The notes: generated from the letters alone by a model not told the origin. DNA of 64,000 nt from a bacterium (GCA_016125155.1 WGMI01000024.1:90777-154776), one strand, 5' to 3'; positions 46,122-55,972 are shown, counted from the first letter of the stretch. A program made the numbers and translations.

Positions 46122-49022
46122 TTAGAGTTTCAAGCTCAAACCAATCGAAATATCGCGCCGTGGCTGGATTACAGCGTTGGTTTGATCATTCTTGATTTGA
46201 TCGTTGGTGAGTTGCCCCGCCACAGTTGGTCGCTGCGGATCGTCCCATTTGCCATTGTCGTTGGTGTCCTGATACAACACCCTTGGCGCGTTGATGATAT
46301 CAGGTAGACTGATCGACGCGCTCAGGCGCTCAGTAATGCGCTGGGTATACTTGAAATCGAGCACGGGACGGGGGTTTTCATAAACATCAAGGAAGCGTTG
46401 TCCACTCACAAAAGTTCCGACGATGGCGATCCTTGCACCGGCTTGATTGAACAACAAGGCAAAATCGCTGCCCCATTTGGGTTCGGAATATTGCAAACCG
46501 AAGTTCAAAATGTATGGCGACTGTCCAACCATGGGACGTTCAAACGTAGCCGGTTGATTGGGATCCAAGGTGACATTGACCACTTCGACGATGCTGCGAA
46601 TAAAAGCTACGTTTCCAAAAAACACCCAGTTCTTGAGGTTGGGATTTTCCCCAAACATGCCAAAGTCGGCCCTCCAAGAAACTTCCGTACCATAAGCCTG
46701 AGCCTGTTTGGCGTTTTGCCAAGAAACCAGTCGCGGCTCAAAAAATCCAGACCGCGTGTCGAAGAATTGTTCAATGGGCTTTTGAAAGTCCTTATAGAAC
46801 AAGCTCACCGAGACCATTTGACCTCTCGGAAAATAATATTCGTAGCGCAAATCGTAATTGGTAATCTCCGTTTGTACCAATTCTGTATTACCCCGTACGT
46901 CAGCGAACAAGGCATAGTCATAAAATTGGAAGGGCGCCACCTCTCTAAACTCGGGACGAGATAACGTCTTTGACCACGAAGCGCGTATGTTGGAATTTTC
47001 GTTGGGCGAAAAAATCAAATTCACAGACGGCAAAGCATTGCCGTATTCACGGAAATACCGAATTGGCCTATTCGAGACGTCAATGGAATTGAGCTCCTGA
47101 CTAAAAGATTCATACCGGAGACCACCCACCAATCTAAACCACTTGAGGGGCTTCAAATCGATTTGACCATAAAAAGCAGTGTTTTGAGAGTTCCCATCGT
47201 ATTCATCGATGGGACGAGTGATATCAGACAACTGAATCCCCGTTGGGTTAATCAAATTCCACGATCCGAAGATGCTGTCGATGGGTTGAATTGAAATGCT
47301 TTGATCGTACAAGCTGTTGCTCGCCCGGGTATATCCTAAAACTCGAGCGCTGAATTCGCGATCTCGCTGTTGTCGATATACCCCTGCTTTGATCGCCTGA
47401 TCCAAACCCCACAGTTTAAAACTGCTTTGTACATTCCCAAAAAAATTGTTGTTGTCTTCGCGCAACGTACTCGTGAATCGCCCACCTCCTTCGAGAAAAA
47501 TGTTGCCTCCAAAAGGAGCCCCCCATGCGGGGGTTTCTGACGAACCCTCGGTTCTTGAATAATTCATCCGTTTCAAGTCAGGCAGAATTTTATCGATATG
47601 GCTGAGGGATGCACCCCAATCGAAGTCCCATTTGATTCTGCCCTCGGGATTGACCTTGTGTCTTCCCAAAAGCTGATGCACCCTAAGTTGACTGCTGCTA
47701 TAAAAATATTCTGTGTTGAATACTTCGAGGCCCTGATTGCGTCCATTCCGAATGGCGAAATCGTCGTCTGACACTACAGAAAAACTCGAGTTTAGAGAGA
47801 TCTGATTATTGCCAAATTTGGCAGAAACACTGCCCAAAGCCCCCCAGTTCCTCTCTTGCGAATTGATTTGACCCTCGTCCAAAATATCCACCACTTCGTT
47901 GGTGGTGGAGGGATCGTCGTATGGGCCGGTGGGTACGTTCCACTTGTAACTTTCCACATCCTCTGTGAAATTCTTGCTTTGATAATTCAGCGCAACAATG
48001 GCTCCCAGACTCCATTTTTCATAGTTCTTTCTCAAGCCCCCATCGATACCGAGATTCAGAAAAGGCATGGCCGTAAGGTCTCTGCGCTCCCAAGAATTGT
48101 CGAATTGACCCGCTAAAGCCTGGCGCTCATCCAAACTCAACTGATTGTATTCTGTTGAGGTCGCAGGGAAATCGGCAGGCAAATCCCTACTTTCACTTAC
48201 CAAACCCAATTGGTCTTCAAAACCTCCACTTTTATAGTGTTGAAAATCGCCAAAGGTGGTTCCCAAGTTCATCCCCGTACCCAAATTCACATTGAGATAA
48301 TTTTTGTCCGGAAAGTCCTTTGTTTGGATTTGCACCAAACCACCGGCAAACTCCCCGGGCAATTCAGGCTGGGCCGTTTTGTAGACGTATAGATTGTCGA
48401 TCATCGAACTGGGATACAGGTCGAACGAGAAGACTTTGCGGTCGGGGTCGGTGCCGGGCATTATGGCACCGTTGACCATGGCCATGTTGTAGCGGTCGTT
48501 CAAACCGCGCACGATCACATACTTGCCACCTTCAATGGTGGTCCCGCTGGTTCGCTTGAGAATATCGGCCGAGTTGTTGTCGGGCAATTTGCGAATCTGC
48601 TCGCTCGAAACCCCTTCGAGCACAATGGCACTGCGCTTTTGGGTCAATTGAATGGCTTGAACCGAATTGCGCACCGCTTCTGCGGTTACGGTGATCTCTG
48701 CCAACTGATCGGACGCAGGCTCGAGCAATACGTTGAGCACCGTAGTTTTCCCCGGGTTGACCTTAACCCCAGAAATGGTGGTTTTTTGATAGCCCACGTA
48801 TTGAACGACCACATTGTAGGTACCTGCGGGAATCCCTTGGAGCGAATAGTTGCCATCAAAGTCGGCATAGGTTCCCTTGCCTCCTTCGATGCTGATGCCC
48901 GCATTGAACAAAGTCTCTCCGGACTTTTTGTCCGATACCTTGCCAGCAATGGTGCCCGTTTGCGCCTTCAGGCCAAAGCCCAACAGCAAACCGAATACGA
49001 TTAGAGTAATTTTTTTGCTCAT
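46122..49022 (-). CDS. TonB-dependent outer-membrane receptor with carboxypeptidase-like N-domain
   Basis: The start at 49022 (MSKKITLIVFGLLLGFGLKAQ, in parts) gives a signal peptide and 966 residues. Residues about 22-105 form a CarboxypepD_reg-like domain (GTIAGKVSDKKSGETLFNAGI). The plug (about 115-240) has VRGLNDRYNMAMVNGAIMPGTDPDRK (in parts) and ELPGEFAGGLVQIQTKDFPD. The remainder is the beta-barrel, ending SIGLSLKL with the expected terminal aromatic/hydrophobic pattern. It imports an unknown ligand using TonB energy. It is divergent from the T9SS beta-helix gene at 49211. No SusD-like lipoprotein is adjacent. Confidence 0.93.
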   Translation of the reverse strand: MSKKITLIVFGLLLGFGLKAQTGTIAGKVSDKKSGETLFNAGISIEGGKGTYADFDGNYSLQGIPAGTYNVVVQYVGYQKTTISGVKVNPGKTTVLNVLLEPASDQLAEITVTAEAVRNSVQAIQLTQKRSAIVLEGVSSEQIRKLPDNNSADILKRTSGTTIEGGKYVIVRGLNDRYNMAMVNGAIMPGTDPDRKVFSFDLYPSSMIDNLYVYKTAQPELPGEFAGGLVQIQTKDFPDKNYLNVNLGTGMNLGTTFGDFQHYKSGGFEDQLGLVSESRDLPADFPATSTEYNQLSLDERQALAGQFDNSWERRDLTAMPFLNLGIDGGLRKNYEKWSLGAIVALNYQSKNFTEDVESYKWNVPTGPYDDPSTTNEVVDILDEGQINSQERNWGALGSVSAKFGNNQISLNSSFSVVSDDDFAIRNGRNQGLEVFNTEYFYSSSQLRVHQLLGRHKVNPEGRIKWDFDWGASLSHIDKILPDLKRMNYSRTEGSSETPAWGAPFGGNIFLEGGGRFTSTLREDNNNFFGNVQSSFKLWGLDQAIKAGVYRQQRDREFSARVLGYTRASNSLYDQSISIQPIDSIFGSWNLINPTGIQLSDITRPIDEYDGNSQNTAFYGQIDLKPLKWFRLVGGLRYESFSQELNSIDVSNRPIRYFREYGNALPSVNLIFSPNENSNIRASWSKTLSRPEFREVAPFQFYDYALFADVRGNTELVQTEITNYDLRYEYYFPRGQMVSVSLFYKDFQKPIEQFFDTRSGFFEPRLVSWQNAKQAQAYGTEVSWRADFGMFGENPNLKNWVFFGNVAFIRSIVEVVNVTLDPNQPATFERPMVGQSPYILNFGLQYSEPKWGSDFALLFNQAGARIAIVGTFVSGQRFLDVYENPRPVLDFKYTQRITERLSASISLPDIINAPRVLYQDTNDNGKWDDPQRPTVAGQLTNDQIKNDQTNAVIQPRRDISIGLSLKL

Positions 49023-49043
49023 ACTCTTGATTGAATTTGGGGC

Positions 49044-49051
49044 CGAAAGTA
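49044..49051 (-). promoter_or_regulatory. Possible -7 element TACTTTCG for the TonB-receptor gene
   Basis: On the minus strand TACTTTCG lies 21 nt upstream of the ATG at 49022 and differs by one base from TAnnTTTG. The same octamer is found upstream of the SnoaL-like lipoprotein gene. Confidence 0.35.
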
Positions 49052-49210
49052 GCCCGAAGCCACGGCCTGTAAGCGATTCCGAGTGCATCATAACAATTTC
49101 TTAATACTCGGCACTTTCGGCTTAACATTCCTTAAAACTTTGGTAACAGCAAGGAAACCACGACAGGGGTCGAAGGGGGTCAATTTTGCTCCAAACCAAA
49201 ATCCACCGTT

Positions 49211-51652
49211 ATGTTCAACTCTATGAAGAAGGCCGGTCTGTTTGCAGCGGCTGTTTTCGCGGGTTCTGCGGCTTTCGCCCAGCTTCCCACCAAGGTTGTG
49301 TCGGGCAACATCACCGCCAACCGCACCTTTGTAAACGACACCATCTATCAATTGGATGGCTTCGTGTACGTTAAGAACAATGCCACCCTCACCATCGAGG
49401 CGGGTACCATTGTACAAGGCTACATCAATGCTCAGAACGTGAACACCAAAGGCACCTTGATCATCACCCGCGCTGGTATGATCGACGCCCAAGGTACCGA
49501 GTGCCAGCCCATCGTCTTTACTTCTGCCCGTCCTGCCGGATCGCGCGGAACCGGCGACTGGGGTGGTATCATCATCCTCGGAGAAGCTCCTATCAACCCT
49601 GCCGGCGGAACGGCCATTATCGAAGGTGGTTTGACGGGCGACGTCAACGACCGTACCTACGGAGGTCAAAACCCCAACGACAACAGCGGTATCATGAAGT
49701 ATTGCCGTATCGAGTACTCGGGTATTGCCTTTACCGCCAACAACGAAATCAACTCGTTGACCATGGGGGGTGTTGGTGCTGGCACGCAGATCGACTACAT
49801 CCAGGTTTCTTTTGCCGGCGACGATGCTTATGAGTGGTTTGGCGGCAACAACAACCACAAGTATTTGATCGCCATCGGAATCGTAGACGACAATTTCGAC
49901 TGCGACTTTGGCTACAGCGGCAAAGTTCAGTATGGTTTTGTAAAGCAGTTCAGCGGCATCGCCGACATTTCTCAGTCTGAAGGTTGGGAAACCGACAACG
50001 ACGGTACCGGAACGGGTAATACGCCGCTCACCTCGCCCAAGTTTGCCAACGTAACCATCGTAGGCCCCGAGGCCGACGGAGGTCCCGTTAACGCATTGCA
50101 CCAGCGCGCTGCCCGCATCCGTCGGAACAGCCGCACGGCCATCTTCAACTCGGTCATCATGGAGCACAAAGTAGGCCTCCGTTGGGAATCTTCAGGCACG
50201 CAGAACGCGGTTCGCGCCAACACCACCGGCATCTACGGCAGCGTATTCAGCGGCAACACCGCCAACTATGCTTCAGAAGGAACCTTCTCGACCATCGACT
50301 CTGTCGCTAAGTATGTTGAGATGCCTTCTCGCGGCAACACCGTATTTGCCGTAGGAGGTGCTTCGGCTACCGAACTCGGTTTGCCCGCAGACTACTACAG
50401 CCAAACCGGTTGCAGCCACACCACCAACAACGGTTCGATCCTGCGCAGCGGTGCTGCTTGGACCTACCCCGGCGTAAGCGGCGATCCTTTCTTCGACAAC
50501 GTCGCTTTCCGCGGTGCCTTCGGTGCCACCAACTGGGCCGAGACTTGGGCTGAATGGAATCCCCAGACCATGGTGTACACCTTCGGTGCCGTTACCCGCG
50601 CTCCCCAGAGCGTTGCTGTTGCCTTCACCTCGAAGTACAACTTCACCGTGACTTATTCCGCTGTAGCCGGTGCTACGGGATACAATGTGCAGTTCCGCGA
50701 AGTGGGTAGCCCTTCTTGGTCGAACCGTTCCGCGGCCGGAACGAGCAAAGTGATTACCGTTCCCGGACCCGGCGACTACGAAGTACGCGTAGGTGCTTTG
50801 GTTGGCAACTGCTACTACTACAGCTGCCCCATCGAATTTACGGCCGACTGCTTCCCTGTTAACGCTGGCATCGTGGTCTTCAAGGCTCCATTCTGCGCAA
50901 CGTCTCCCGCTACCTACCGCGTCAACTTCAGCGGAGGTGTAGGTACCAAGACGTTCTTGTGGAGCACCGGTGCGACCACCCGTTCGATCACGGTGGCTCC
51001 CGGTACCTACAGCTGCACCGTAACAGATGTTTATGGTTGCGACACCACGGTATCGATCACCAGCAGCGCACCTGCCGGTTCGTTTGAATCGACCACCTTG
51101 GTCAGCGTGATCAAGAGCGGTGCCAACTTTACGGTCAACTGGAACCCCAAGGTAATCCCCGGTGCTACGGTATTGGGCTACCGCGCTGGCTACCGCTTGC
51201 AGAACAGCGGCTCTCCCTTCACCAACAGCCCGCTGTTGGGAGGTACCAGCCACGTATTCAACTTGAGCAGCGAGTGCAATGGCAACTACGAGTTCACTGT
51301 AACGGTTCGCTATCAGTACACCGCCATGCCCGCTCAAACCTCGGCGCCCGCTTGCTCGATCAGCCGCGGTCACAACTTCGGACCCTGCAAAGGCGAAGAA
51401 GGCATTGCCGCCAACGACGCTGCCAACAGCCTGAGCGTGTATCCGAACCCCACCAGCGGCGACGTTTTCGTAGCCCTGAACGGAGAGGAGACCATGGTTG
51501 AAGTCCTCGACATCAACGGTCGCGTGGTGATGAGCAACGTCTTCAACGGTGTTGAAGCTCAGTTGAACATCGCTGAATTGGCCAACGGTATGTACATCGT
51601 CCGCGCTACCGCCGGCAACGAAGTGGCTACCGCCAAAATCGTCAAGGAGTAA
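49211..51652 (+). CDS. Secreted beta-helix protein with T9SS type A sorting domain
   Basis: The 813-residue product has a clear signal peptide (MFNSMKKAGLFAAAVFAGSA, cleavage after AFA). Residues about 25-460 form a beta-solenoid-like region with EAGTIVQG, GDWGGIIILGEAPIN, IEGGLTGDVNDRTYGG and Asn/Gly-rich turns. This type of domain is found in Bacteroidetes proteins paired with TonB receptors. An Fn3-like domain (about 465-545) leads into the shared cassette: a SprB-like repeat region (PATYRVNFSGGVGTKTFLWSTGATTRSI, in parts), a second Fn3-like part and the sorting domain SLSVYPNPTSGDVFV near the end. The function is unknown. Confidence 0.88.
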   Translation: MFNSMKKAGLFAAAVFAGSAAFAQLPTKVVSGNITANRTFVNDTIYQLDGFVYVKNNATLTIEAGTIVQGYINAQNVNTKGTLIITRAGMIDAQGTECQPIVFTSARPAGSRGTGDWGGIIILGEAPINPAGGTAIIEGGLTGDVNDRTYGGQNPNDNSGIMKYCRIEYSGIAFTANNEINSLTMGGVGAGTQIDYIQVSFAGDDAYEWFGGNNNHKYLIAIGIVDDNFDCDFGYSGKVQYGFVKQFSGIADISQSEGWETDNDGTGTGNTPLTSPKFANVTIVGPEADGGPVNALHQRAARIRRNSRTAIFNSVIMEHKVGLRWESSGTQNAVRANTTGIYGSVFSGNTANYASEGTFSTIDSVAKYVEMPSRGNTVFAVGGASATELGLPADYYSQTGCSHTTNNGSILRSGAAWTYPGVSGDPFFDNVAFRGAFGATNWAETWAEWNPQTMVYTFGAVTRAPQSVAVAFTSKYNFTVTYSAVAGATGYNVQFREVGSPSWSNRSAAGTSKVITVPGPGDYEVRVGALVGNCYYYSCPIEFTADCFPVNAGIVVFKAPFCATSPATYRVNFSGGVGTKTFLWSTGATTRSITVAPGTYSCTVTDVYGCDTTVSITSSAPAGSFESTTLVSVIKSGANFTVNWNPKVIPGATVLGYRAGYRLQNSGSPFTNSPLLGGTSHVFNLSSECNGNYEFTVTVRYQYTAMPAQTSAPACSISRGHNFGPCKGEEGIAANDAANSLSVYPNPTSGDVFVALNGEETMVEVLDINGRVVMSNVFNGVEAQLNIAELANGMYIVRATAGNEVATAKIVKE

Positions 51653-51703
51653 TCCTCAGAAGCTTTTAAGCCGAAAGGCCGCCATCGGGCGGCCTTTTTT
51701 TTT
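50846..51703 (+). repeat. Duplicated 3' cassette, copy 1
   Basis: The last 269 codons of the 813-aa gene and its terminator correspond to copy 2 at 55117-55972. From the GAC/GAT codon of DCFPVNAG to the stop, both copies are exactly 807 nt with no indel. In the last 302 coding nucleotides I count nine mismatches by eye. Confidence 0.9.
51674..51703 (+). terminator. Intrinsic terminator after the 813-aa T9SS protein
   Basis: AAAGGCCGCC pairs perfectly with GGCGGCCTTT over a 4-nt loop (ATCG) and runs into a T-run of nine. It is nearly identical to the terminator at 55945-55972. Confidence 0.93.
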
Positions 51704-51819
51704 GCTCATTCCTTTACTCTTCGCGTCCGTGCAACTTTCGATTCGCATAACACCCACCCAACACCCTCCTAACGTTGCCGAACGTCCTTTGCCGTCCAAA
51801 CCAACACGCGCTCATTACC

Positions 51820-54800
51820 ATGAAGCAGTTCTTTCGAATCTTGGCGTTGGGCCTGGCCACCAGCCTGGGCTTAAGCGCCACCGTGCACCAAGTCTCCAAC
51901 CAGGGACAGACTTTCGCACCCCAAACGGTTATTGTCCAAGCAGGCGATACCGTGAACTGGGTCCTTGCCGGCACGCACAACGTCAATGGCCAGACTTCCG
52001 TGTATCCTGCCAACCCGGTGGGTTTCTTTAGCGGAGCAGCCTCGTTGAACCAGACTTTCTCGTTCCAATTTACCGTAGCCGGAACCTATACCTACCAATG
52101 CGATCCGCACGTGGGCAATGGCATGATTGGCACGGTAATCGTTCGCCCGAGCCTCAGCAATAGCTTGGCCGCCGGAGACATTATGGTGACGGGCTACAAC
52201 GCGGACGGTCTCGATGGCTTTGCCTTCGTGGCCCTCGAAGACATCCCTGCCTACACCACGATTTGGTTTACCGACGAAGAGTGGACCGGTTCTGGCTTTG
52301 GCACGGGCGAAGGCGATGGATACTGGTACAATACGGTAACCACCCCAAAGGGCACGGTAGTCGATTTGAGCGGCTTCCAGAGCTCTCCTTTTGCCATGAT
52401 TGCCACCACCGGTTTTGCCGGACGCGGTACCAAAGGCGCTCCCAACTTTGGCGCCAGCGACGAGCAATTTTATATCTACACGGGGCGCGAGCGTGCCGTT
52501 CAAACATTCCTTACGGCCTTCTCTAACGAAAGCTTTACGTTTGGAGGCGCGACCTTGGCGGGCACTGGTCTGACCGATGGTGTCAATGCCTTTAATATCT
52601 CGGGAGACGAAGACGTAGCTGAATACACCGGTACGCGCACCGGACAGACCAAAGCACAGTATCAAGTACTGTTGACCAACGCCACCAACTGGATCAGCCA
52701 GGACGCCAGCGGCAATCAGGACGCCGATGGCACTGCCCCCGATGCGCCCTTTAGCACCACTTCGTTCTCCATCAATGCGGGAGGACCCGGTTTGCAGCCG
52801 GTAACGGGTCTTTCTGTGGTGGCCAATGGCACGGACGAGGTTCAAGTGAGCTGGACCAAGCCGATTGGAACCAACGGTACGGATTGGGATGGAGTGGTGG
52901 TGTACATCAGCGAAAACCCCTTTAGCGGTCCCTTCTTTACCAACAACACCCCCGAAGCCGCCAACTTTACCGGCAATTTCAGCTTCGGAGGCGGCACCCC
53001 GGTCAATGCGAACGGAACGCCCAACACCGGTTTCACCATCTATCGCAGCAACGCCGATGCCAACGGCAACATCAGCATCGATGGGTTGACCGACAACACC
53101 ACCTACTACGTTCGCGCTTATGCCTACACGGTCGAAGCCGGCAACGACAACTTCAGCGCCGAAGCCGACGCCAACGGAACGACCGATTCGAACACCCCGC
53201 TTGGATCGGATCTGATGATTGTCGGTTCGGTTGACGGTCCCTTGACCGGAGGTGTACCCAAGGTCATCGAACTCTACGCCATCAACGCCGTGGCCGATTT
53301 GAGCGAGTACTCGCTTAAACTCTATGCCAACGGCAGCGCCACCCCGACTACGACCATTTTGACCAACCTCGGCAATGGTAGCCTGAACGCTGGCGACCGC
53401 TTCTATGTGGAAAGCACCACCACGGGATTCTTCAATTATTTCGGCTTCAACCCTGACACCACGGGTTCGGTCTTTTTGAACGGGGACGACGCCGTAGCCC
53501 TGGAGCGCAACGGTGTTACGGTCGACGTTTTGGGTCAATTGGGTCAGGACGGAACGGGACAGTGCTGGGACTATGTGGACGGATGGATCTACCGCAACAA
53601 CGGCTCTTCGCCTACGGCCACGTTCAACTGTGCCGATTGGACCTATTCGGGCATTGATGCACTGGATGGAACGACCACCAACGCCTCGGCCTCTAACCCC
53701 TATCCCATCGGTACCTACGGCATTGTGGCCACGGTCGATCTGCAGATCACCGAAGTCATGGCGGGTTCGGTGCACAGCAACAGCAATATAAACGGCGACT
53801 GGTTTGAAATCACCAACGTGGGGGCCTCTGCCGTCAACCTGGCCGGCTTCTCTTGGGACGACGACAGCAAACTGGTCGGCACCTATGTATTCCCGAACAT
53901 CACCCTCTTGGCCGGTCAGAGCTTGATCGTCCTCGACGAAGACAGCGTCAACGTACAAGCCTGGACCAACATCTGGAGCCAAACTTCGAATGGCATTAAG
54001 GTGGTGGCCCGCGATCAAATGACGCCTTCGGGTTTTGCCGGTCTGAGCCAAAGCGGCGACCGCATTTATTTGTGGGATGCCTCGAATGTGATTGTCGACA
54101 CCATTGCCTACACGAGCTATACGGCCGGTTCGAGCTTGGTGTTTGCCAACGGGGTCAATCAGGGCCAAAGTGTAAGCGGTGTCAACGGAGCGTATACTTC
54201 TTTGGGCAACGACATCGGATCTCCCGCCAACTTGGCGCCGGTGGCCATCGTGATTCCCGATTACACCATTGCGGACATCAACGACGTCAACAATATGACC
54301 GGTGTAGCCGATTCTGCTGGCGTATACTGCGCCATTACGGGTGTGGTAACCAGCTGCGATTTTGACGGCAATGCAGGCTACAGCTTCTTTATCACCGACG
54401 GCACGGGTTGGTTGAACGTCTTCAACTTTGTCGATGTCAATGGCTATCAATCGAACATTGGCGATTCGGTTCGCTTTGTAGGCACTCTGACCCAGTTTAA
54501 TGGACTGCTCGAGATCGTGCCGGACTCGTTGGTCGTTCTGGCCACCAATGCCACTGTACCTGCTCCAGCCGTCGTGATGCACCTCGACGAAAGCACCGAG
54601 AGCCAATACATCCGCCTCAATGGGGTTTCTGTGATCGACACGACCACATGGCCCAGCGTAGGTCAATCGGCCAACGTGGCGATTCTTTCAGGTATGGACA
54701 CCCTGACCTTGCGCATCGACAGCGATACCGACATCGACGGAAGCCCGGTTCCCACCGGAACTTTCGACCTGATCGGCCATGGCAGCCAGTTCGACGCCAG

Positions 54801-55923
54801 CAACCCCTTTACCAAAGGCTATCAAATCCTGCCCTGCAGCCTGCTCGACATCGTTCAGGATACCTGCCCCACTGGCTACAACGTCATGGTGAACTTTGTC
54901 AACAAGTACGACTACTCAGTGGCCTTCTCGGCCATTCCTGGCGCTACGGCTTACACGGTGGAGTACCGTCTGGTAGGTGACCCGAGCTGGACCACCCGCA
55001 ACACCGGTGCCAGCCCAAAAACAGTCACGGTACTCGGCCCCGGCACTTGGGAATTCCGCGTCGGCGCCTTGATCAATAGTGTCTACGAATACTCTTGCCC
55101 GGTAGAAGTACTTGTCGATTGCTTCCCCGTCAACGCGGGCATCGTGGTCTTCAAGGCTCCTTTCTGCGCGACCTCTCCTGCAACCTACCGGGTCAACTTT
55201 AGCGGTGGTGTGGGCGCCAAGACCTTCTTGTGGAGCACAGGTGCTACCACCCGTTCGATTACCGTAGCCCCCGGCACCTATAACTGTATTGTGACGGACG
55301 CCTATGGTTGTTCAGACACCGCCAGCATTACGAGCAGCGCTCCCGCCGGTTCGTTTGAATCGACCACCTTGGTCAGCGTGGTCAAGAGCGGTGCCAACTT
55401 TACGGTCAATTGGAACCCCAAATCGATTCCGGGAGCCACCGTTATTGGCTACCGCGCCGGATACCGTTTGCAAAACAGCGGTTTGCCCTTCAACAACAGC
55501 CCGTTGTTGGGAGGCACCAGCCATGTGTTTGACTTGAGCAGCGAATGCAATGGCAACTACGAGTTCACCGTAACCGTGCGCTATCAGTACACCGGTTCGC
55601 CCGCTGCTACTTCGGCCCCCGCTTGCTCGATCAGCCGCGGTCACAACTTCGGGCCCTGCAAAGGCGAAGAAGGCATGGCCGCCGACGACGCTGCCAACAG
55701 CCTGAGCGTGTATCCGAACCCCACCAGCGGCGACGTTTTCGTAGCCCTGAACGGAGAAGAGACTATGGTTGAAGTCCTCGACCTCAACGGTCGCGTGGTG
55801 ATGAGCAATGTCTTCAACGGTGTTGAAGCTCAGTTGAACATCGCTGAATTGGCCAACGGTATGTACATCCTCCGCGCTACCGCCGGCAACGAAGTGGCTA
55901 TCGCCAAAATCGTCAAGGAGTAA
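51820..55923 (+). CDS. T9SS-secreted protein with N-terminal plastocyanin-like copper domain
   Basis: The ATG at 51820 gives 1367 residues with a signal peptide (MKQFFRILALGLATSLGLSA). Residues about 22-112 form a cupredoxin domain with all four type 1 copper ligands in plastocyanin spacing: His53 (GTHNVNG), then Cys94, His97 and Met102 in YQCDPHVGNGM. Further on are a domain of about 200 residues (DIMVTGYNADGLDGFAFVAL), an Fn3-like domain (about 325-460), two lamin-tail-like domains (about 465-630 and 640-810), and an OB-like domain (about 814-1008) with CAITGVVTSCDF. An Fn3-like domain and the shared C-terminal cassette follow. The role is unknown; extracellular electron transfer or adhesion are options. 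Confidence 0.88.
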   Translation: MKQFFRILALGLATSLGLSATVHQVSNQGQTFAPQTVIVQAGDTVNWVLAGTHNVNGQTSVYPANPVGFFSGAASLNQTFSFQFTVAGTYTYQCDPHVGNGMIGTVIVRPSLSNSLAAGDIMVTGYNADGLDGFAFVALEDIPAYTTIWFTDEEWTGSGFGTGEGDGYWYNTVTTPKGTVVDLSGFQSSPFAMIATTGFAGRGTKGAPNFGASDEQFYIYTGRERAVQTFLTAFSNESFTFGGATLAGTGLTDGVNAFNISGDEDVAEYTGTRTGQTKAQYQVLLTNATNWISQDASGNQDADGTAPDAPFSTTSFSINAGGPGLQPVTGLSVVANGTDEVQVSWTKPIGTNGTDWDGVVVYISENPFSGPFFTNNTPEAANFTGNFSFGGGTPVNANGTPNTGFTIYRSNADANGNISIDGLTDNTTYYVRAYAYTVEAGNDNFSAEADANGTTDSNTPLGSDLMIVGSVDGPLTGGVPKVIELYAINAVADLSEYSLKLYANGSATPTTTILTNLGNGSLNAGDRFYVESTTTGFFNYFGFNPDTTGSVFLNGDDAVALERNGVTVDVLGQLGQDGTGQCWDYVDGWIYRNNGSSPTATFNCADWTYSGIDALDGTTTNASASNPYPIGTYGIVATVDLQITEVMAGSVHSNSNINGDWFEITNVGASAVNLAGFSWDDDSKLVGTYVFPNITLLAGQSLIVLDEDSVNVQAWTNIWSQTSNGIKVVARDQMTPSGFAGLSQSGDRIYLWDASNVIVDTIAYTSYTAGSSLVFANGVNQGQSVSGVNGAYTSLGNDIGSPANLAPVAIVIPDYTIADINDVNNMTGVADSAGVYCAITGVVTSCDFDGNAGYSFFITDGTGWLNVFNFVDVNGYQSNIGDSVRFVGTLTQFNGLLEIVPDSLVVLATNATVPAPAVVMHLDESTESQYIRLNGVSVIDTTTWPSVGQSANVAILSGMDTLTLRIDSDTDIDGSPVPTGTFDLIGHGSQFDASNPFTKGYQILPCSLLDIVQDTCPTGYNVMVNFVNKYDYSVAFSAIPGATAYTVEYRLVGDPSWTTRNTGASPKTVTVLGPGTWEFRVGALINSVYEYSCPVEVLVDCFPVNAGIVVFKAPFCATSPATYRVNFSGGVGAKTFLWSTGATTRSITVAPGTYNCIVTDAYGCSDTASITSSAPAGSFESTTLVSVVKSGANFTVNWNPKSIPGATVIGYRAGYRLQNSGLPFNNSPLLGGTSHVFDLSSECNGNYEFTVTVRYQYTGSPAATSAPACSISRGHNFGPCKGEEGMAADDAANSLSVYPNPTSGDVFVALNGEETMVEVLDLNGRVVMSNVFNGVEAQLNIAELANGMYILRATAGNEVAIAKIVKE

Positions 55924-55972
55924 TCCTTCAGCGCTTTTAAGCCGAAAGGCCGCCTTCGGGCGGCCTTTTTTT
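55117..55972 (+). repeat. Duplicated 3' cassette, copy 2
   Basis: This is the counterpart of the cassette at 50846-51703. It encodes the last 268 residues and stop of the 1367-aa protein and includes the terminator. Similarity continues past the stop: both read GGAGTAATCC, then CTTTTAAGCCGAAAGG. Confidence 0.9.
55945..55972 (+). terminator. Intrinsic terminator after the 1367-aa T9SS protein
   Basis: A 10-bp stem (AAAGGCCGCC with GGCGGCCTTT) is capped by a TTCG tetraloop and ends in seven Ts. Confidence 0.93.

Noticed and set aside
51871..54666. A 931-codon open frame on the minus strand opposite the 1367-aa gene
   Set aside because: It mirrors the strongly biased codon use of the real gene; the translation is rich in Gly/Val/Arg/Asp with no family motif, signal or domain.
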